64,000 nucleotides of DNA from Cognatundibacterium griseum (GTDB lineage Bacteria > Pseudomonadota > Gammaproteobacteria > Burkholderiales > Burkholderiaceae_D). Position numbers and translations under genes: made by a program. Within the stretch, counting starts at the first letter, position 1. Each line of letters starts with the position of its first letter. Shown here piece after piece: positions 20,318 through 28,854 of the stretch. The notes beneath the pieces are model-generated. The model was not told the DNA's origin. It ran no database searches and was given only the letters and a program-made list of their open reading frames with translations. The stretch is from positions 1 through 64,000 of the forward strand of contig NZ_JACOGC010000006.1 of the NCBI RefSeq assembly GCF_014284195.1, written 5' to 3'.

Positions 20318-21130
20318 TCAGACCGGCACGCCAAGAATCACGCTGGACGCCTTGAAAACGCCGGTGACCCGGCTGCCGGTATCCAGCGCCAGCGCCTGTG
20401 CACTTTCATTGGTAATCATCGCTGCCAGCACACCGCCTCCCGGTAAGGCGATGGTCATTTCAGTATTGACTGCACCGGCCTGAATCCGGGCGATTTCTCC
20501 TTGCAGCTGATTACGGGCTGACAAACGGATTCCGGCATCGTTTGCCATCACAATCACTGATGATGCCTTGATCAGCGCAAAAGCCTCGACACCGGGCGCC
20601 AGCCCCAGCTCTTCGGTACTGTCGTGCGTGATGATGGCGATGATTTGCTGACCACCCATAATGTCCAGCACAATTTCATCATTAACCGCCCCCTGTTTAA
20701 TCTGGGCGACAGTCCCGAGATACTGGTTACGTGCGCTGGTTCTCATACCGATTTTCTTCATGAGTAAAAAATCATCCGCCATACCGGTCGCCTGCTGATC
20801 CAGATGCCGGATAAACTGACGATGTTCTGTTTCGATCACCCGGAAATTTTCCAGCAGTTGCCGGCCGCGTTGCGTCAGGTGTGTGCCGCCACCGCCTTTG
20901 CCGCCCGTCAACCGCTCAACGAGTGGCTCTCCGGCCAGATTATTCATGGTATCAATCGCATCCCAGGCGGCTTTGTAACTCATTTTCATCATTTTCGCCG
21001 CTTGTGTGATGGAACCACATTCAGCGATATACGCCAGCAGTGCCATCCGGCCTTTACCGCCGAGATTTTCACCATTGACCGTCATCCATACCGATCCATG
21101 CAGGGAGATTGTCTGTTCTTTTTGATCCAT
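20318..21130 (-). CDS. modE: molybdate-responsive regulator ModE
   Basis: A 270-aa full-length ModE. The N-terminal winged helix (about 15-110) has CGSITQAAKMMKMSYKAAWDAID and LVERLTGGKGGGGTHLT, typical of ModE. The C-terminal part holds two Mop/TOBE repeats that start near SARNQYLGTVAQIKQGAVN and SARNQLQGEIARIQAGAVN and bind molybdate. It is expected to repress mod genes when molybdate is ample. It is the last gene of the unit modA-modB-modC-nifQ-modE, 30 bp after nifQ. A ModE-type box lies upstream of modA. Confidence 0.94.
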   Translation of the reverse strand: MDQKEQTISLHGSVWMTVNGENLGGKGRMALLAYIAECGSITQAAKMMKMSYKAAWDAIDTMNNLAGEPLVERLTGGKGGGGTHLTQRGRQLLENFRVIETEHRQFIRHLDQQATGMADDFLLMKKIGMRTSARNQYLGTVAQIKQGAVNDEIVLDIMGGQQIIAIITHDSTEELGLAPGVEAFALIKASSVIVMANDAGIRLSARNQLQGEIARIQAGAVNTEMTIALPGGGVLAAMITNESAQALALDTGSRVTGVFKASSVILGVPV

Positions 21131-21160
21131 GAAATTATTTACCGTTGATCAATGCCGTGA

Positions 21161-21730
21161 TCACTGCGGAAAGCAAATGGAATAATCCGGACACCGCCGG
21201 CACTGGGGAGCTTGTAAATTTTTTTGTCCCAGATGATGTCCGAGTTCCTGATAAATCCACTTCTTCCATTTCAAATGATGAATATTCCGTTCTGCCAGCG
21301 GTGCAAAGTAGTCCTGCAATAAACGCGATACCTCATCCCGGCCCTGCAATCCCAGATCCTGCCAGAGATGGCGCCCGCCCTGACAGGCAATAGCGAGCGC
21401 ACGCGCCAGCCAGTCGGCCTGCTGCTTGTCGGCAGTGACAGAGCGATGCGTCATCAGCATATTTCGCAAAGGGTAAAAATCAGCAGGGACCGCTTGCAGC
21501 AATGCCAGATACTGTGCTTCCGGTATTGGCGTCAGTGCCCCCAGTTCAGGAAAGCGCTGCGCCAGCATTTGCCTGTATGCGGTCTGGGTCAGGCCGAGTG
21601 TCCAGGCAAATAAAGGCAGCTCACCTTCCTGCGCATGTCTGAGCACGCCAATGATTGTACGGTCCAACAAATCTTCCGGTCTGGATCTGGCCGCCTGCTC
21701 TGCCATGCGGTGTAAATCAAAAGTGTCCAT
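21161..21730 (-). CDS. nifQ: NifQ-family protein
   Basis: A 189-aa protein of the NifQ family, which in diazotrophs carries a Mo-Fe-S cluster and donates molybdenum to FeMo-cofactor assembly. Recognised by LFAWTLGL, NMLMTHRS, GGRHLWQDLGL, LKWKKWIYQELG and the C-terminal cysteine cluster. That cluster reads C177-x2-C180-x5-C186, while the position where NifQ usually has a further Cys five residues earlier is Leu172. No nif gene is in the window. Its place between modC and modE suggests a role in molybdenum storage or delivery, possibly not for nitrogenase. Confidence 0.85.
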   Translation of the reverse strand: MDTFDLHRMAEQAARSRPEDLLDRTIIGVLRHAQEGELPLFAWTLGLTQTAYRQMLAQRFPELGALTPIPEAQYLALLQAVPADFYPLRNMLMTHRSVTADKQQADWLARALAIACQGGRHLWQDLGLQGRDEVSRLLQDYFAPLAERNIHHLKWKKWIYQELGHHLGQKNLQAPQCRRCPDYSICFPQ

Positions 21731-21855
21731 CTTTTTAAAGCACTCCTGGTTCCTACTTAAACTGAATACGGCACTGACCAGCAGCTGTTTGCATCAATCA
21801 GTAATTCATCGGACTCACGCCAGCACGACAATCGCGGATGGATGCGCCTGCCTTT

Positions 21856-22539
21856 TCACGGCCAGTGTTGCGCCTGCCGCAGTAATTGCCCATGACGCAA
21901 CTGCAGGACTTCTTCACCAAACACATCGGCATCCCGCTGATCATGCGTAATCAGCACCATCGGCACCTGTAACGACTGCTGCAAAGCATCCAGCTCGCAG
22001 CGCATGGCAATGCGCAAGACCGGGTCAAGTGCGGCAAAAGGCTCATCCAGCAGCAATGCCGCCGGTTTGGAAATCAGTGCGCGCGCCAGCGCTGTACGCT
22101 GTTTCTGTCCGCCGGACAATTCATGCGGAAACTGATGTGCCACGGCGTGCAGGCTGAACAGATCGAGCCAGTAACTGACTTGCGGATCACTGTTTTTGCG
22201 GTCAGGATTACGCCAGCCGCGACGCAGCCCAAACTCAATATTCTGACGGACATTCAGATGGGGAAATAAGGCATAGTCCTGGAACACGTAAGCAAGATGA
22301 CGCATTTGCGGCGCAAGATTGATCTCTGCATCGGCATCAAACAAGGTGCGTCCGCCGATTTGTATATGTCCCTGATCCGGACGGATCAGTCCAGCCATCG
22401 CCTGAAGTGTCAGGCTTTTACCGGCACCGGATTCCCCCAGAATCACCAGCCGCTGACAGTCCGATTGCCATTGAATATCCAGCACAAACTGACGCTGTGC
22501 AGATCTGAACGTTTTATAAATCCGAAAATCGAATTGCAT
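21856..22539 (-). CDS. modC: molybdate ABC transporter ATPase
   Basis: A 227-aa ABC ATPase. Walker A GESGAGKS is near residues 34-41, Q-loop VFQDYALFPH near 86-95, signature LSGGQKQR near 139, Walker B ALLLDEPFAALD near 160, and the switch His in LITHDQ. It ends right after the ATPase domain, so the C-terminal Mop/TOBE domain of the roughly 350-aa E. coli ModC is missing. The short form fits a cluster where ModE provides the molybdate-sensing Mop domains. It follows modB by 23 bp. Confidence 0.92.
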   Translation of the reverse strand: MQFDFRIYKTFRSAQRQFVLDIQWQSDCQRLVILGESGAGKSLTLQAMAGLIRPDQGHIQIGGRTLFDADAEINLAPQMRHLAYVFQDYALFPHLNVRQNIEFGLRRGWRNPDRKNSDPQVSYWLDLFSLHAVAHQFPHELSGGQKQRTALARALISKPAALLLDEPFAALDPVLRIAMRCELDALQQSLQVPMVLITHDQRDADVFGEEVLQLRHGQLLRQAQHWP

Positions 22540-22562
22540 GATAAGTCATCCAACAGCGAACT

Positions 22563-23243
22563 TCAGGTCCTGACCCGGTGCGCAACCCGCCCCGGCGCCA
22601 GATACCCCGCCAGCCATAAAACGGCAATACACACCACAGACGTCATGAGCACCAGCATATTTGCCACATCATCCTGTCCGGCCTGCACTGCCTCATAAAC
22701 GGCAATCGATAAAGTCTGGGTCTTACCAGGAATGCTGCCCGCAACCATCAAGGTGGCGCCGAACTCTCCCAGTGCACGGGCAAACGCCAGCAGCACGCCA
22801 GCCATAATCCCGCGCCATGCCAGCGGCAAGCTGACCCGGAAGAAAATCGCCATTTCAGAAACACCCAGCACCCGTGCCGCCTGTTCCAACTGCCCGTCAA
22901 CGGCCTCAAATGCCGCCCGGGCCGGCTTAAACACCAGCGGAAACGCCACGATCGCAGCAGCAATCACCGCCCCCTGCCAGGTAAAAATCAGACTGATTCC
23001 AAACTGACTCTGCAGCCACCCACCCAGCCAGCTGCGCCGCCCCATCAACACCAGCAGGTAATACCCCAATACTGTCGGCGGCATGACCATCGGCAACGTC
23101 AGTAAGGTATCGAGCAAATTTCTGCCCCAAAATTGTTTCCGCGCCAGAACATAGCCAACCAAAATTCCCAGCAACAAATTCAGTGCCGTGGCACAACCCG
23201 CCACTTTCAACGACAACAGCAATGCACTCCATGCCAGCTCCAT
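22563..23243 (-). CDS. modB: molybdate ABC transporter permease
   Basis: A 226-aa inner-membrane permease with about five transmembrane segments. The EAA loop reads EQAARVLGVSEMAIFFRVSLPLAWRG around residues 120-145 (split here for reading), followed by ALGEFGATLMVAGSIPGKT, a strong ModB mark. It passes molybdate from ModA through the membrane, powered by ModC. It starts 14 bp after the modA stop. Confidence 0.94.
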   Translation of the reverse strand: MELAWSALLLSLKVAGCATALNLLLGILVGYVLARKQFWGRNLLDTLLTLPMVMPPTVLGYYLLVLMGRRSWLGGWLQSQFGISLIFTWQGAVIAAAIVAFPLVFKPARAAFEAVDGQLEQAARVLGVSEMAIFFRVSLPLAWRGIMAGVLLAFARALGEFGATLMVAGSIPGKTQTLSIAVYEAVQAGQDDVANMLVLMTSVVCIAVLWLAGYLAPGRVAHRVRT

Positions 23244-23257
23244 ACCTCAGACTGTCC

Positions 23258-24016
23258 TCATGGTTTCAGGAAGCCGTATTTACCAAGAACCGCCTGACTC
23301 TGCGGCTGCAAAACAAACTGGATAAACCGCTTTGCTTCCTCCCGATGCGCGGCGTCCCTGATCGTGGCGATCGGATACGTAATCGGTATCGAAACCGGTA
23401 CGTCAAAAGCCACCCTCACTTTATCCTTCATGATCACGGCATCCGTTGCATAAACAAAGCCGGCATCGACCTCACCGCGCGCCACATAATCGAGTGATTG
23501 CCGGACATTTTGGGTGCTGATCGCCTTACTTTCGAGTCCGGGCCACAACCTGGCAGACTCCAGTGCCCGCATGGTATACCGTCCGACAGGCACGCTCACA
23601 GGGTTGCCAATCGCAATCCGGTGAACTGAAGCTGCATTCAGATCCTCCAGACGATGCACATGCAGCCTGCTGTCAGCCGGTACCACCACCACCAGCGCAT
23701 TCCTGACAAAATCATACCGTTCCGCAGCCACGACCAAGCCTTGCTTTTGCGCAGAATCCATCGTCTCCTGATCCGCCGAAGCCAGCACATCCACCGGCGC
23801 ACCTTTGGCAATCTGCTGCAGCAAAGCCCCAGATGCCCCGAAGTTAAAAGAAACCTTTGCATCCGGATATTGCACCTCATAACTCTGAGCAATTTCTTTA
23901 AACGCATTCGTCAGGCTCGCTGCCGCCGACACCGTCAACTCGCCCGCCAGCGCAGCACCATGCAATACCAAACCACTCACTGCCAGTAAGCAATATCCAA
24001 AACCATTTTTCCGCAT
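23258..24016 (-). CDS. modA: molybdate-binding periplasmic protein
   Basis: A 252-aa substrate-binding protein. A Sec signal peptide covers about 1-24 (FGYCLLAVSGLVLHGAALA then GELTVSAAASL). The mature N-terminus AAASLTNAFKEIA and the later FNFGASGALLQQIAKGAPVD are ModA signatures that line the oxyanion pocket. It is the first gene of the mod unit, with a ModE-type operator 26-49 bp upstream. Confidence 0.95.
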   Translation of the reverse strand: MRKNGFGYCLLAVSGLVLHGAALAGELTVSAAASLTNAFKEIAQSYEVQYPDAKVSFNFGASGALLQQIAKGAPVDVLASADQETMDSAQKQGLVVAAERYDFVRNALVVVVPADSRLHVHRLEDLNAASVHRIAIGNPVSVPVGRYTMRALESARLWPGLESKAISTQNVRQSLDYVARGEVDAGFVYATDAVIMKDKVRVAFDVPVSIPITYPIATIRDAAHREEAKRFIQFVLQPQSQAVLGKYGFLKP

Positions 24017-24041
24017 ACAGCCTCCCGTCCATCACATATTT

Positions 24042-24065
24042 CGTAATATACACTGATATATAGCG
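24042..24065. promoter_or_regulatory. ModE-type operator upstream of modA
   Basis: A 24-bp dyad made of CGTAATATA, six bases, and TATATAGCG. It has the same overall length and the same outer CG plus AT-rich half-sites as the known E. coli ModE operator. It lies 26-49 bp before modA, in the right place for repression by ModE with molybdate. Confidence 0.7.
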
Positions 24066-24490
24066 CCTTATCAGCGATACTGACTGAAAAGATGTACTGA
24101 ATACGGAATGCTTGAGTTAGGTCAGGACAGATGAAGATTTCCTCTGCTTGTCACATCGGACAGAACGGCTGGGGAAATTATTTAGGCCGATACGGCCAGG
24201 TACAATTAGGGCAGCACTATTTGGCAATCAAATAGTTACCATAAATTTTGTTTCAAAATATTTTTGCTGAGAATCTGAATTCATTTGGCGACTTACAAAT
24301 AGATTTCACACAACGTCAGATAATCTTTAAATTTTTTTAATGCTGATGACTGAATTCTGTAATTCAAAGGAAGGGCGGTATAGCATCAAATACTGTCTTA
24401 ACTAAAGGTAAAGGGTAACAACCCTAACTACCCTAAAAGTTACCCCAGAAATGTTGGGACGTAAAGATACTTAATGGGACATCATGAAAC
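24066..24490. other. gene-free stretch with several inverted repeats
   Basis: No convincing gene on either strand. Visible structure: GGCC-gatac-GGCC (24185-24197), a perfect 7-bp hairpin CTATTTG / CAAATAG (24217-24235), and a G/C-rich segment with arms GGGTAAC (24413-24419) and GTTACCC (24439-24445) enclosing two ACCCTAA-like direct repeats. The centre is AT-rich. It lies downstream of the tRNA-Leu, a common integration site, but no integrase remnant or duplicated tRNA end was seen. Confidence 0.5.
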
Positions 24491-24526
24491 AAAAAACCCG
24501 CATTCTCTCTATGAAGAAGGCGGGTT
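24491..24526 (-). terminator. intrinsic terminator of the tRNA operon
   Basis: On the minus strand the stem AACCCGC / GCGGGTT is followed by a run of six T. It lies 35 bp downstream of the 3' end of tRNA-Leu and ends the Gly-Gly-Gly-Cys-Leu transcript. Confidence 0.75.
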
Positions 24527-24560
24527 ATTGTACTTTGTGGAACCTGTTGAAACGCAGTTA

Positions 24561-24653
24561 TGGTGCCCGAGGCCGGAATCGAACCGGCACGCCCCTTTTA
24601 CGGAAAGCGGCGGATTTTAAGTCCGATGTGTCTACCTATTTCACCACTCGGGC
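24561..24653 (-). tRNA. tRNA-Leu (anticodon TAA)
   Basis: Read on the minus strand: acceptor GCCCGAG pairs with CTCGGGC, then A and encoded CCA. The anticodon loop CTTAAAA gives TAA. There is a long class II variable arm and the T loop GGTTCGATTCC. It is 93 bases with CCA and is the last gene in the tRNA operon. Confidence 0.95.
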
Positions 24654-24719
24654 CCAACTGCACCGGGAATGATATTCCCGATTCTGGAAAAAAAGCGCCC
24701 GAAAGCGCTTTTTAAATAC

Positions 24720-24793
24720 TGGAGGCGGGGGTCGGGATCGAACCGGCGTCTACGGCTTTGCAGGCCGCTGCATAACCACTTTGCTACCCCGCC
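24720..24793 (-). tRNA. tRNA-Cys (anticodon GCA)
   Basis: 74 bases with encoded CCA. Acceptor GGCGGGG / CCCCGCC, discriminator T, and anticodon GCA in the loop of CCTGCAAAG. It lies between the Gly and Leu genes. Confidence 0.95.
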
Positions 24794-24868
24794 ATGGATA
24801 CTGACCTAACATTTCAGTCAGACACCTAACTCAACAAAAAAGGGAAGCTTTGCTCCCCCTTTATAACC

Positions 24869-24944
24869 TGGAGCGGGAAAAGAGTCTCGAACTCTCGACC
24901 TCAACCTTGGCAAGGTTGCGCTCTACCAACTGAGCTATTCCCGC
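24869..24944 (-). tRNA. tRNA-Gly (anticodon GCC), copy 3
   Basis: 76 bases with encoded CCA. Acceptor GCGGGAA / TTCCCGC, anticodon GCC in CTTGCCAAG, T loop GTTCGAGAC. Identical by eye to the two upstream copies. Confidence 0.96.
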
Positions 24945-24975
24945 ATTTTCCTGATACATCAGGCACTACTGAATC

Positions 24976-25051
24976 TGGAGCGGGAAAAGAGTCTCGAACT
25001 CTCGACCTCAACCTTGGCAAGGTTGCGCTCTACCAACTGAGCTATTCCCGC
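24976..25051 (-). tRNA. tRNA-Gly (anticodon GCC), copy 2
   Basis: 76 bases, identical by eye to its neighbours. It is separated from each by 31 bases of unrelated sequence, so the repeat unit is the tRNA itself. Confidence 0.96.
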
Positions 25052-25082
25052 ATTTTGCTTTACTGCTTTTCGCTTGAAAACT

Positions 25083-25158
25083 TGGAGCGGGAAAAGAGTC
25101 TCGAACTCTCGACCTCAACCTTGGCAAGGTTGCGCTCTACCAACTGAGCTATTCCCGC
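25083..25158 (-). tRNA. tRNA-Gly (anticodon GCC), copy 1
   Basis: 76 bases, first gene in transcription order, 49 bp downstream of the pgsA stop. It is possibly co-transcribed with the end of the pgsA operon. Confidence 0.96.
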
Positions 25159-25207
25159 ATCAACGAAAGACCAGAATTATATAGGATATGCAGATTCTGT
25201 CAAGCTG

Positions 25208-25792
25208 CTACTCCATTTTTTCGGTCTTCTCTTTGATCATCGGCCAGGCTTTTTGTAAATAATATAGCATCGACCAAACAGTCAATACTGCAGCAATCAG
25301 CAGCAACCATGAGCCGAATATTTTGGTGTCGACGACACCAAACAAAATATCATAATAAAGCAGCATCGGTATCGCCAGCATCTGCGCTGTCGTTTTAATT
25401 TTCCCCAGCGAATTAACCGCGACGGATTTCGAAGCGCCGATCAGGGCCATCCACTCACGCAATGCAGAAATAGTGATTTCACGCCCAATAATGACGAAGG
25501 CGATTACGGCATTCACGCGGTCCAACTGGACTAACACCAGCAACGCACCTGCGACCATCAACTTATCTGCAACAGGATCAAGGAAAGCCCCAAACGATGA
25601 AGTCTGATTCCAGCGTCGCGCCAGAAAACCATCAAACCAGTCGGTCACTGCGGCAATGATAAATACCAGTGTCGATGCCACGCCCTTTTGAAATAACGTC
25701 AACCAGGTATCCGGCAAATAAAAGACGCCGACAACCAAGGGAATCAGCGCAACGCGCAACCATGTCAGCAATATCGGAAAATTAAAAGGCAT
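25208..25792 (-). CDS. pgsA: CDP-diacylglycerol-glycerol-3-phosphate 3-phosphatidyltransferase
   Basis: A 194-aa inner-membrane enzyme that makes phosphatidylglycerol phosphate, the first committed step to phosphatidylglycerol and cardiolipin. The CDP-alcohol phosphotransferase signature D-G-x2-AR-x8-G-x3-D-x3-D is seen as DGFLARRW, SSFGAFLDPVADK near residues 54-76. Several hydrophobic segments surround it, and FNFPILLTWLRVALIPLVVG at the N-terminus is typical. It is the last protein gene of the lepA-to-pgsA block and is followed by the tRNA operon. Confidence 0.95.
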   Translation of the reverse strand: MPFNFPILLTWLRVALIPLVVGVFYLPDTWLTLFQKGVASTLVFIIAAVTDWFDGFLARRWNQTSSFGAFLDPVADKLMVAGALLVLVQLDRVNAVIAFVIIGREITISALREWMALIGASKSVAVNSLGKIKTTAQMLAIPMLLYYDILFGVVDTKIFGSWLLLIAAVLTVWSMLYYLQKAWPMIKEKTEKME

Positions 25793-25830
25793 GACCTTGT
25801 CGATAAAAAAATTTTCTTAATTATATGGGG

Positions 25831-27705
25831 CTATCGCAATCGCTTGTAAATTTCTTCTGCCAGATGGCGGGATATTCCTTCAACGCTTGCCAACTCTTCC
25901 ACACTGGCGTCACTCACGCCCTTCAATCCGCCGAATCTGATCAATAATTTCTGACGTCGCTTTGGTCCCACACCTTCAATTTCATCCAGCTTCGACGTCT
26001 GCCTTGATTTGTCGCGTTTTGCGCGCATGCCTGTAATCGCAAAACGGTGAGCCTCATCGCGGATATGCGCGATCAGCATCAATGCCGCAGATTCTTTGCC
26101 AAGTTCTTTTTCCGAGCGGCCATCTGCAAACACCAAGGTTTCGAGACCGACTTTCCTGCCTTCGCCTTTGGCCACGCCAACAATCAAACTGACATCCAGT
26201 CCCAGCTCGGCAAAAACCTGCCGGGCCATTTCGACTTGTCCTTTTCCACCGTCAACCAGCACAATATCGGGCATCCGGATATCGTCACCTTCGGCATTGG
26301 CAATTTTTTCATAACGACGCAAGAGCACCTGACGCATCGCTGCATAATCATCGCCAGGCGTAATATCTTTGATGTTGTACCGCCGGTATTCTGCATTCTG
26401 CATTCCATGACGCTGATAGACGACGCAAGATGCCTGCGTTGCCTCGCCCTGGGTATGACTGATATCGAAGCACTCGATACGGAGCTGTTCAAGATCCTCC
26501 GAATCCAGTTCAAGCACGGATGCCAGCGCTGTGGTTCTCGATTGTTGCGATCCCTGCTCAGATAATAATCTCGCCAAAGCAAGCTGAGCGCCTTTAACCG
26601 CCATTTCAAGCCAGATGCGACGCTGCTCCTGAGGCAGGGATGTCAGATAAATTTTATGGCCACATTGTTCCGTCAGAGCCATGATAAGGTCAGGCGCATC
26701 AAATTCAATATTCATCACCAGCGTGGACGGAATAAACTGATCGACATAATGTTGCGCGATGAATGCCGCCATCACTTCCGCTTCTATCTGCTGCTCTGCC
26801 GTCAATCGCGCATCGTCGACATGCGCAGGAAAATAAGCCCTGTCCCCCAGATGACGCCCGCCGCGTATCATGGCGAGATTCACACATGCTTTCCCGCCCT
26901 CAACTAACACAGCAATAATATCGATATCGGCATTACCGGTCGTTTCCATACTTTGCTGATGCAATACCTTGGAGAGTGCCGACATCTGGTTTCTGACCGC
27001 GGCAGCCTGTTCAAACCGGAGATCAGCCGCATAAGCCAGCATCTTTGCTTCCATGCTCTGCAAAACCTGATCCTGCCGCCCGCGCAAAAAATCTGCCGCA
27101 TGGGCAATATCTTCTGCATAGTCCTCCTTTGAAATCAGACCGACACAAGGTGCGCTGCACCGTTGAATCTGATATAGGAGGCAGGGTCTGGTGCGGTTTG
27201 CAAAGACACTGTCCTCGCAGGTGCGCAGAAGAAAAACCTTCTGCAAAATCTGCATGGACTCTTTAACAGCCCATCCTGATGGAAATGGTCCGAAATACTG
27301 ATGCTTTTTATCGATGGCACCGCGGTAATACACCATACGCGGTGTTTTTTCGGATGTTATTTTCAGATAAGGATAAGATTTATCATCACGGAACAGAATG
27401 TTGTAGCGCGGCTTTAATGCCTTAATCAGATTGTTTTCCAATATCAGCGCTTCCGCCTCGCTACGTGTGACGGTCGTCTCCAAACGGGCGATCTTGTCCA
27501 CCATCATTGCAATGCGCGGACTGGAAAGCGTTTTCTGAAAATAGCTGCTGACCCGCTTTTTCAGGTCTCTGGCTTTACCGACATAGAGAACCTGATCCTG
27601 GGTGTCAAAATAGCGATAGACACCTGGCAAATGCGGTAACTGTGCTACGGTCTCCAGAACTTGCTGGCGTCCGTTATCTGATGTGGAATCCTGCTCTGCA
27701 TTCAT
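25831..27705 (-). CDS. uvrC: excinuclease ABC subunit C
   Basis: A 624-aa nucleotide excision repair nuclease that makes the 3' and 5' incisions beside UvrAB-bound lesions. The N-terminal GIY-YIG domain (about 20-100) reads LPGVYRYF and [18 protein letters not shown] motif lies near 200-240, and the RNase H-like 5' nuclease domain with [10 protein letters not shown] and VLVDGGKGQ is near 405-500. The C-terminal tandem helix-hairpin-helix includes [18 protein letters not shown]. Its ATG overlaps the acpS stop (ATGA). Confidence 0.96.
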   Translation of the reverse strand: MNAEQDSTSDNGRQQVLETVAQLPHLPGVYRYFDTQDQVLYVGKARDLKKRVSSYFQKTLSSPRIAMMVDKIARLETTVTRSEAEALILENNLIKALKPRYNILFRDDKSYPYLKITSEKTPRMVYYRGAIDKKHQYFGPFPSGWAVKESMQILQKVFLLRTCEDSVFANRTRPCLLYQIQRCSAPCVGLISKEDYAEDIAHAADFLRGRQDQVLQSMEAKMLAYAADLRFEQAAAVRNQMSALSKVLHQQSMETTGNADIDIIAVLVEGGKACVNLAMIRGGRHLGDRAYFPAHVDDARLTAEQQIEAEVMAAFIAQHYVDQFIPSTLVMNIEFDAPDLIMALTEQCGHKIYLTSLPQEQRRIWLEMAVKGAQLALARLLSEQGSQQSRTTALASVLELDSEDLEQLRIECFDISHTQGEATQASCVVYQRHGMQNAEYRRYNIKDITPGDDYAAMRQVLLRRYEKIANAEGDDIRMPDIVLVDGGKGQVEMARQVFAELGLDVSLIVGVAKGEGRKVGLETLVFADGRSEKELGKESAALMLIAHIRDEAHRFAITGMRAKRDKSRQTSKLDEIEGVGPKRRQKLLIRFGGLKGVSDASVEELASVEGISRHLAEEIYKRLR

Positions 27706-28106
27706 ATCTGGGCTGATGTTGTTTCGACGAGTGCGAAAGCGACTACATAATGCGCTTCATCGCTGAGCGTAATCAAGCCACGCAAGCGATTCGCCGTCAT
27801 CCATTGTTCCAGCGTCCCGCTGACTGCCACTTCTGGCTTGCCCAATGCTGAATTGAGCGTCTCCATATTGTGCCATGTCATTGGCGCCCGGATTCCGGTT
27901 CCGATGGCTTTTGAAAATGCCTCTTTTGCAGCAAACCGGGTCGCCAGATAGCGGATCCCCTTTTCTTCGGCCAGCGCAAGACGCTGATAAAACACGTTCA
28001 GCTCCTGCTGCCCCAAAATTTTCCGGGCAAAATGTTCACCATTCCGCATATAGACTTCTCTGATGCGCGATAACTGAACAATATCGGTACCAATCCCGTA
28101 AATCAT
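27702..28106 (-). CDS. acpS: holo-[acyl-carrier-protein] synthase
   Basis: A 134-aa phosphopantetheinyl transferase that moves 4'-phosphopantetheine from CoA to the acyl carrier protein. Signatures are [13 protein letters not shown] with the Mg-binding Asp near residue 8, and [15 protein letters not shown] with the Glu near residue 60. The length is normal. It begins four bases after the pdxJ-family gene and overlaps uvrC by four bases, so the genes are tightly coupled. Confidence 0.95.
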   Translation of the reverse strand: MIYGIGTDIVQLSRIREVYMRNGEHFARKILGQQELNVFYQRLALAEEKGIRYLATRFAAKEAFSKAIGTGIRAPMTWHNMETLNSALGKPEVAVSGTLEQWMTANRLRGLITLSDEAHYVVAFALVETTSAQI

Positions 28107-28110
28107 CCGC

Positions 28111-28854
28111 TCAGCATCCTTTCAGCCTGCTGCGGATCAGACCGGCCTTGATATGCCTGACGGACTGATGCAGCCCATCAAACACTGCGCGCCGAAAAAC
28201 CGGGTCACCGGTATAGACTGTTTCAATCCCGGGAATCGCAGCCGCCACGTTGATCAACGGCTCTGACTCAGCATGGACATGCATATGCAGACCACACAGG
28301 ATTGATTCTTTCTGCATTTCCTGTAACTGCTGGAGTAATCCGTCATCAACATCCGCCCGTCCCTCAGCAGCAGCTAAATGAATGCGGACACACGACACAC
28401 CTGCCTTCGCGCTGGCCTGTATCTGACTGAATGAACCGTCAATCATCACCGTCGTGGCAATACCCATCGCTTTCAACTGAGTAATACGGCTTTGCACAAT
28501 ATCAAAATGACGGCAGACATCGACGACATTTGGATTGCCCCGATCATCCGGTTGACCAACCAGACAGATATGCGCTGGTTTGAGTGGCACTATTTTGTCC
28601 AGTATGATTGATTGCAGTTCGATACTGAACTGTAAAAAATGGCCGTATTCCTGCACATGCTGCGTCAAACTATCCAGTAAAAATGCATCTTTGGCCTGCA
28701 GATCAACATTAATGCTGTCAGCACCAGCCTCCGTCGCTGTCTGGCATATCTTCCGGAACATCCATACGCAATCATCTGTTGTCCGTGACCAATTCAACAT
28801 GGAGTGCATGTTGATACCCAGATTAATCATCTGATGATGAGAGTGAATATTCAT
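28111..28854 (-). CDS. pdxJ: divergent PdxJ-family protein (pyridoxine 5'-phosphate synthase homologue)
   Basis: A 247-aa TIM-barrel protein at the usual Burkholderiales pdxJ site (between recO and acpS). It aligns with PdxJ through LGINMHS (for LGVNIDH), [11 protein letters not shown] (for QAGADGITVHL), [18 protein letters not shown] and FRRAVFDGL. Many catalytic and phosphate-binding residues differ. NIDH is NMHS, the HLRED loop is DLQAK with Asp51 in place of the active-site His, and the phosphate-site GHA is GDP (216-218). His194 may keep the second catalytic His. Canonical vitamin B6 synthesis is therefore doubtful. Codon 9 (MINLGIN, 28830) is an alternative start. Confidence 0.75.
   Translation of the reverse strand: MNIHSHHQMINLGINMHSMLNWSRTTDDCVWMFRKICQTATEAGADSINVDLQAKDAFLLDSLTQHVQEYGHFLQFSIELQSIILDKIVPLKPAHICLVGQPDDRGNPNVVDVCRHFDIVQSRITQLKAMGIATTVMIDGSFSQIQASAKAGVSCVRIHLAAAEGRADVDDGLLQQLQEMQKESILCGLHMHVHAESEPLINVAAAIPGIETVYTGDPVFRRAVFDGLHQSVRHIKAGLIRSRLKGC

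Noticed and set aside
21161-21730. Possible nitrogen fixation cluster
   Set aside because: Only a NifQ-like gene is present. No nifHDK, nifEN or nifB lies in the window, and the neighbours are molybdate transport genes.
24100-24660. Possible prophage or island boundary at tRNA-Leu
   Set aside because: No integrase remnant and no second copy of the tRNA 3' end were found downstream; the repeats alone are not enough.
24484-24672. Open frame of 62 codons over tRNA-Leu
   Set aside because: It lies across the terminator and the tRNA gene; the sequence is explained by the RNA.
24869-25158. Repeats of 76 bases with equal 31-base spacers that look like a CRISPR array
   Set aside because: The repeats fold as tRNA-Gly genes with anticodon GCC and encoded CCA. 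No cas gene is present.
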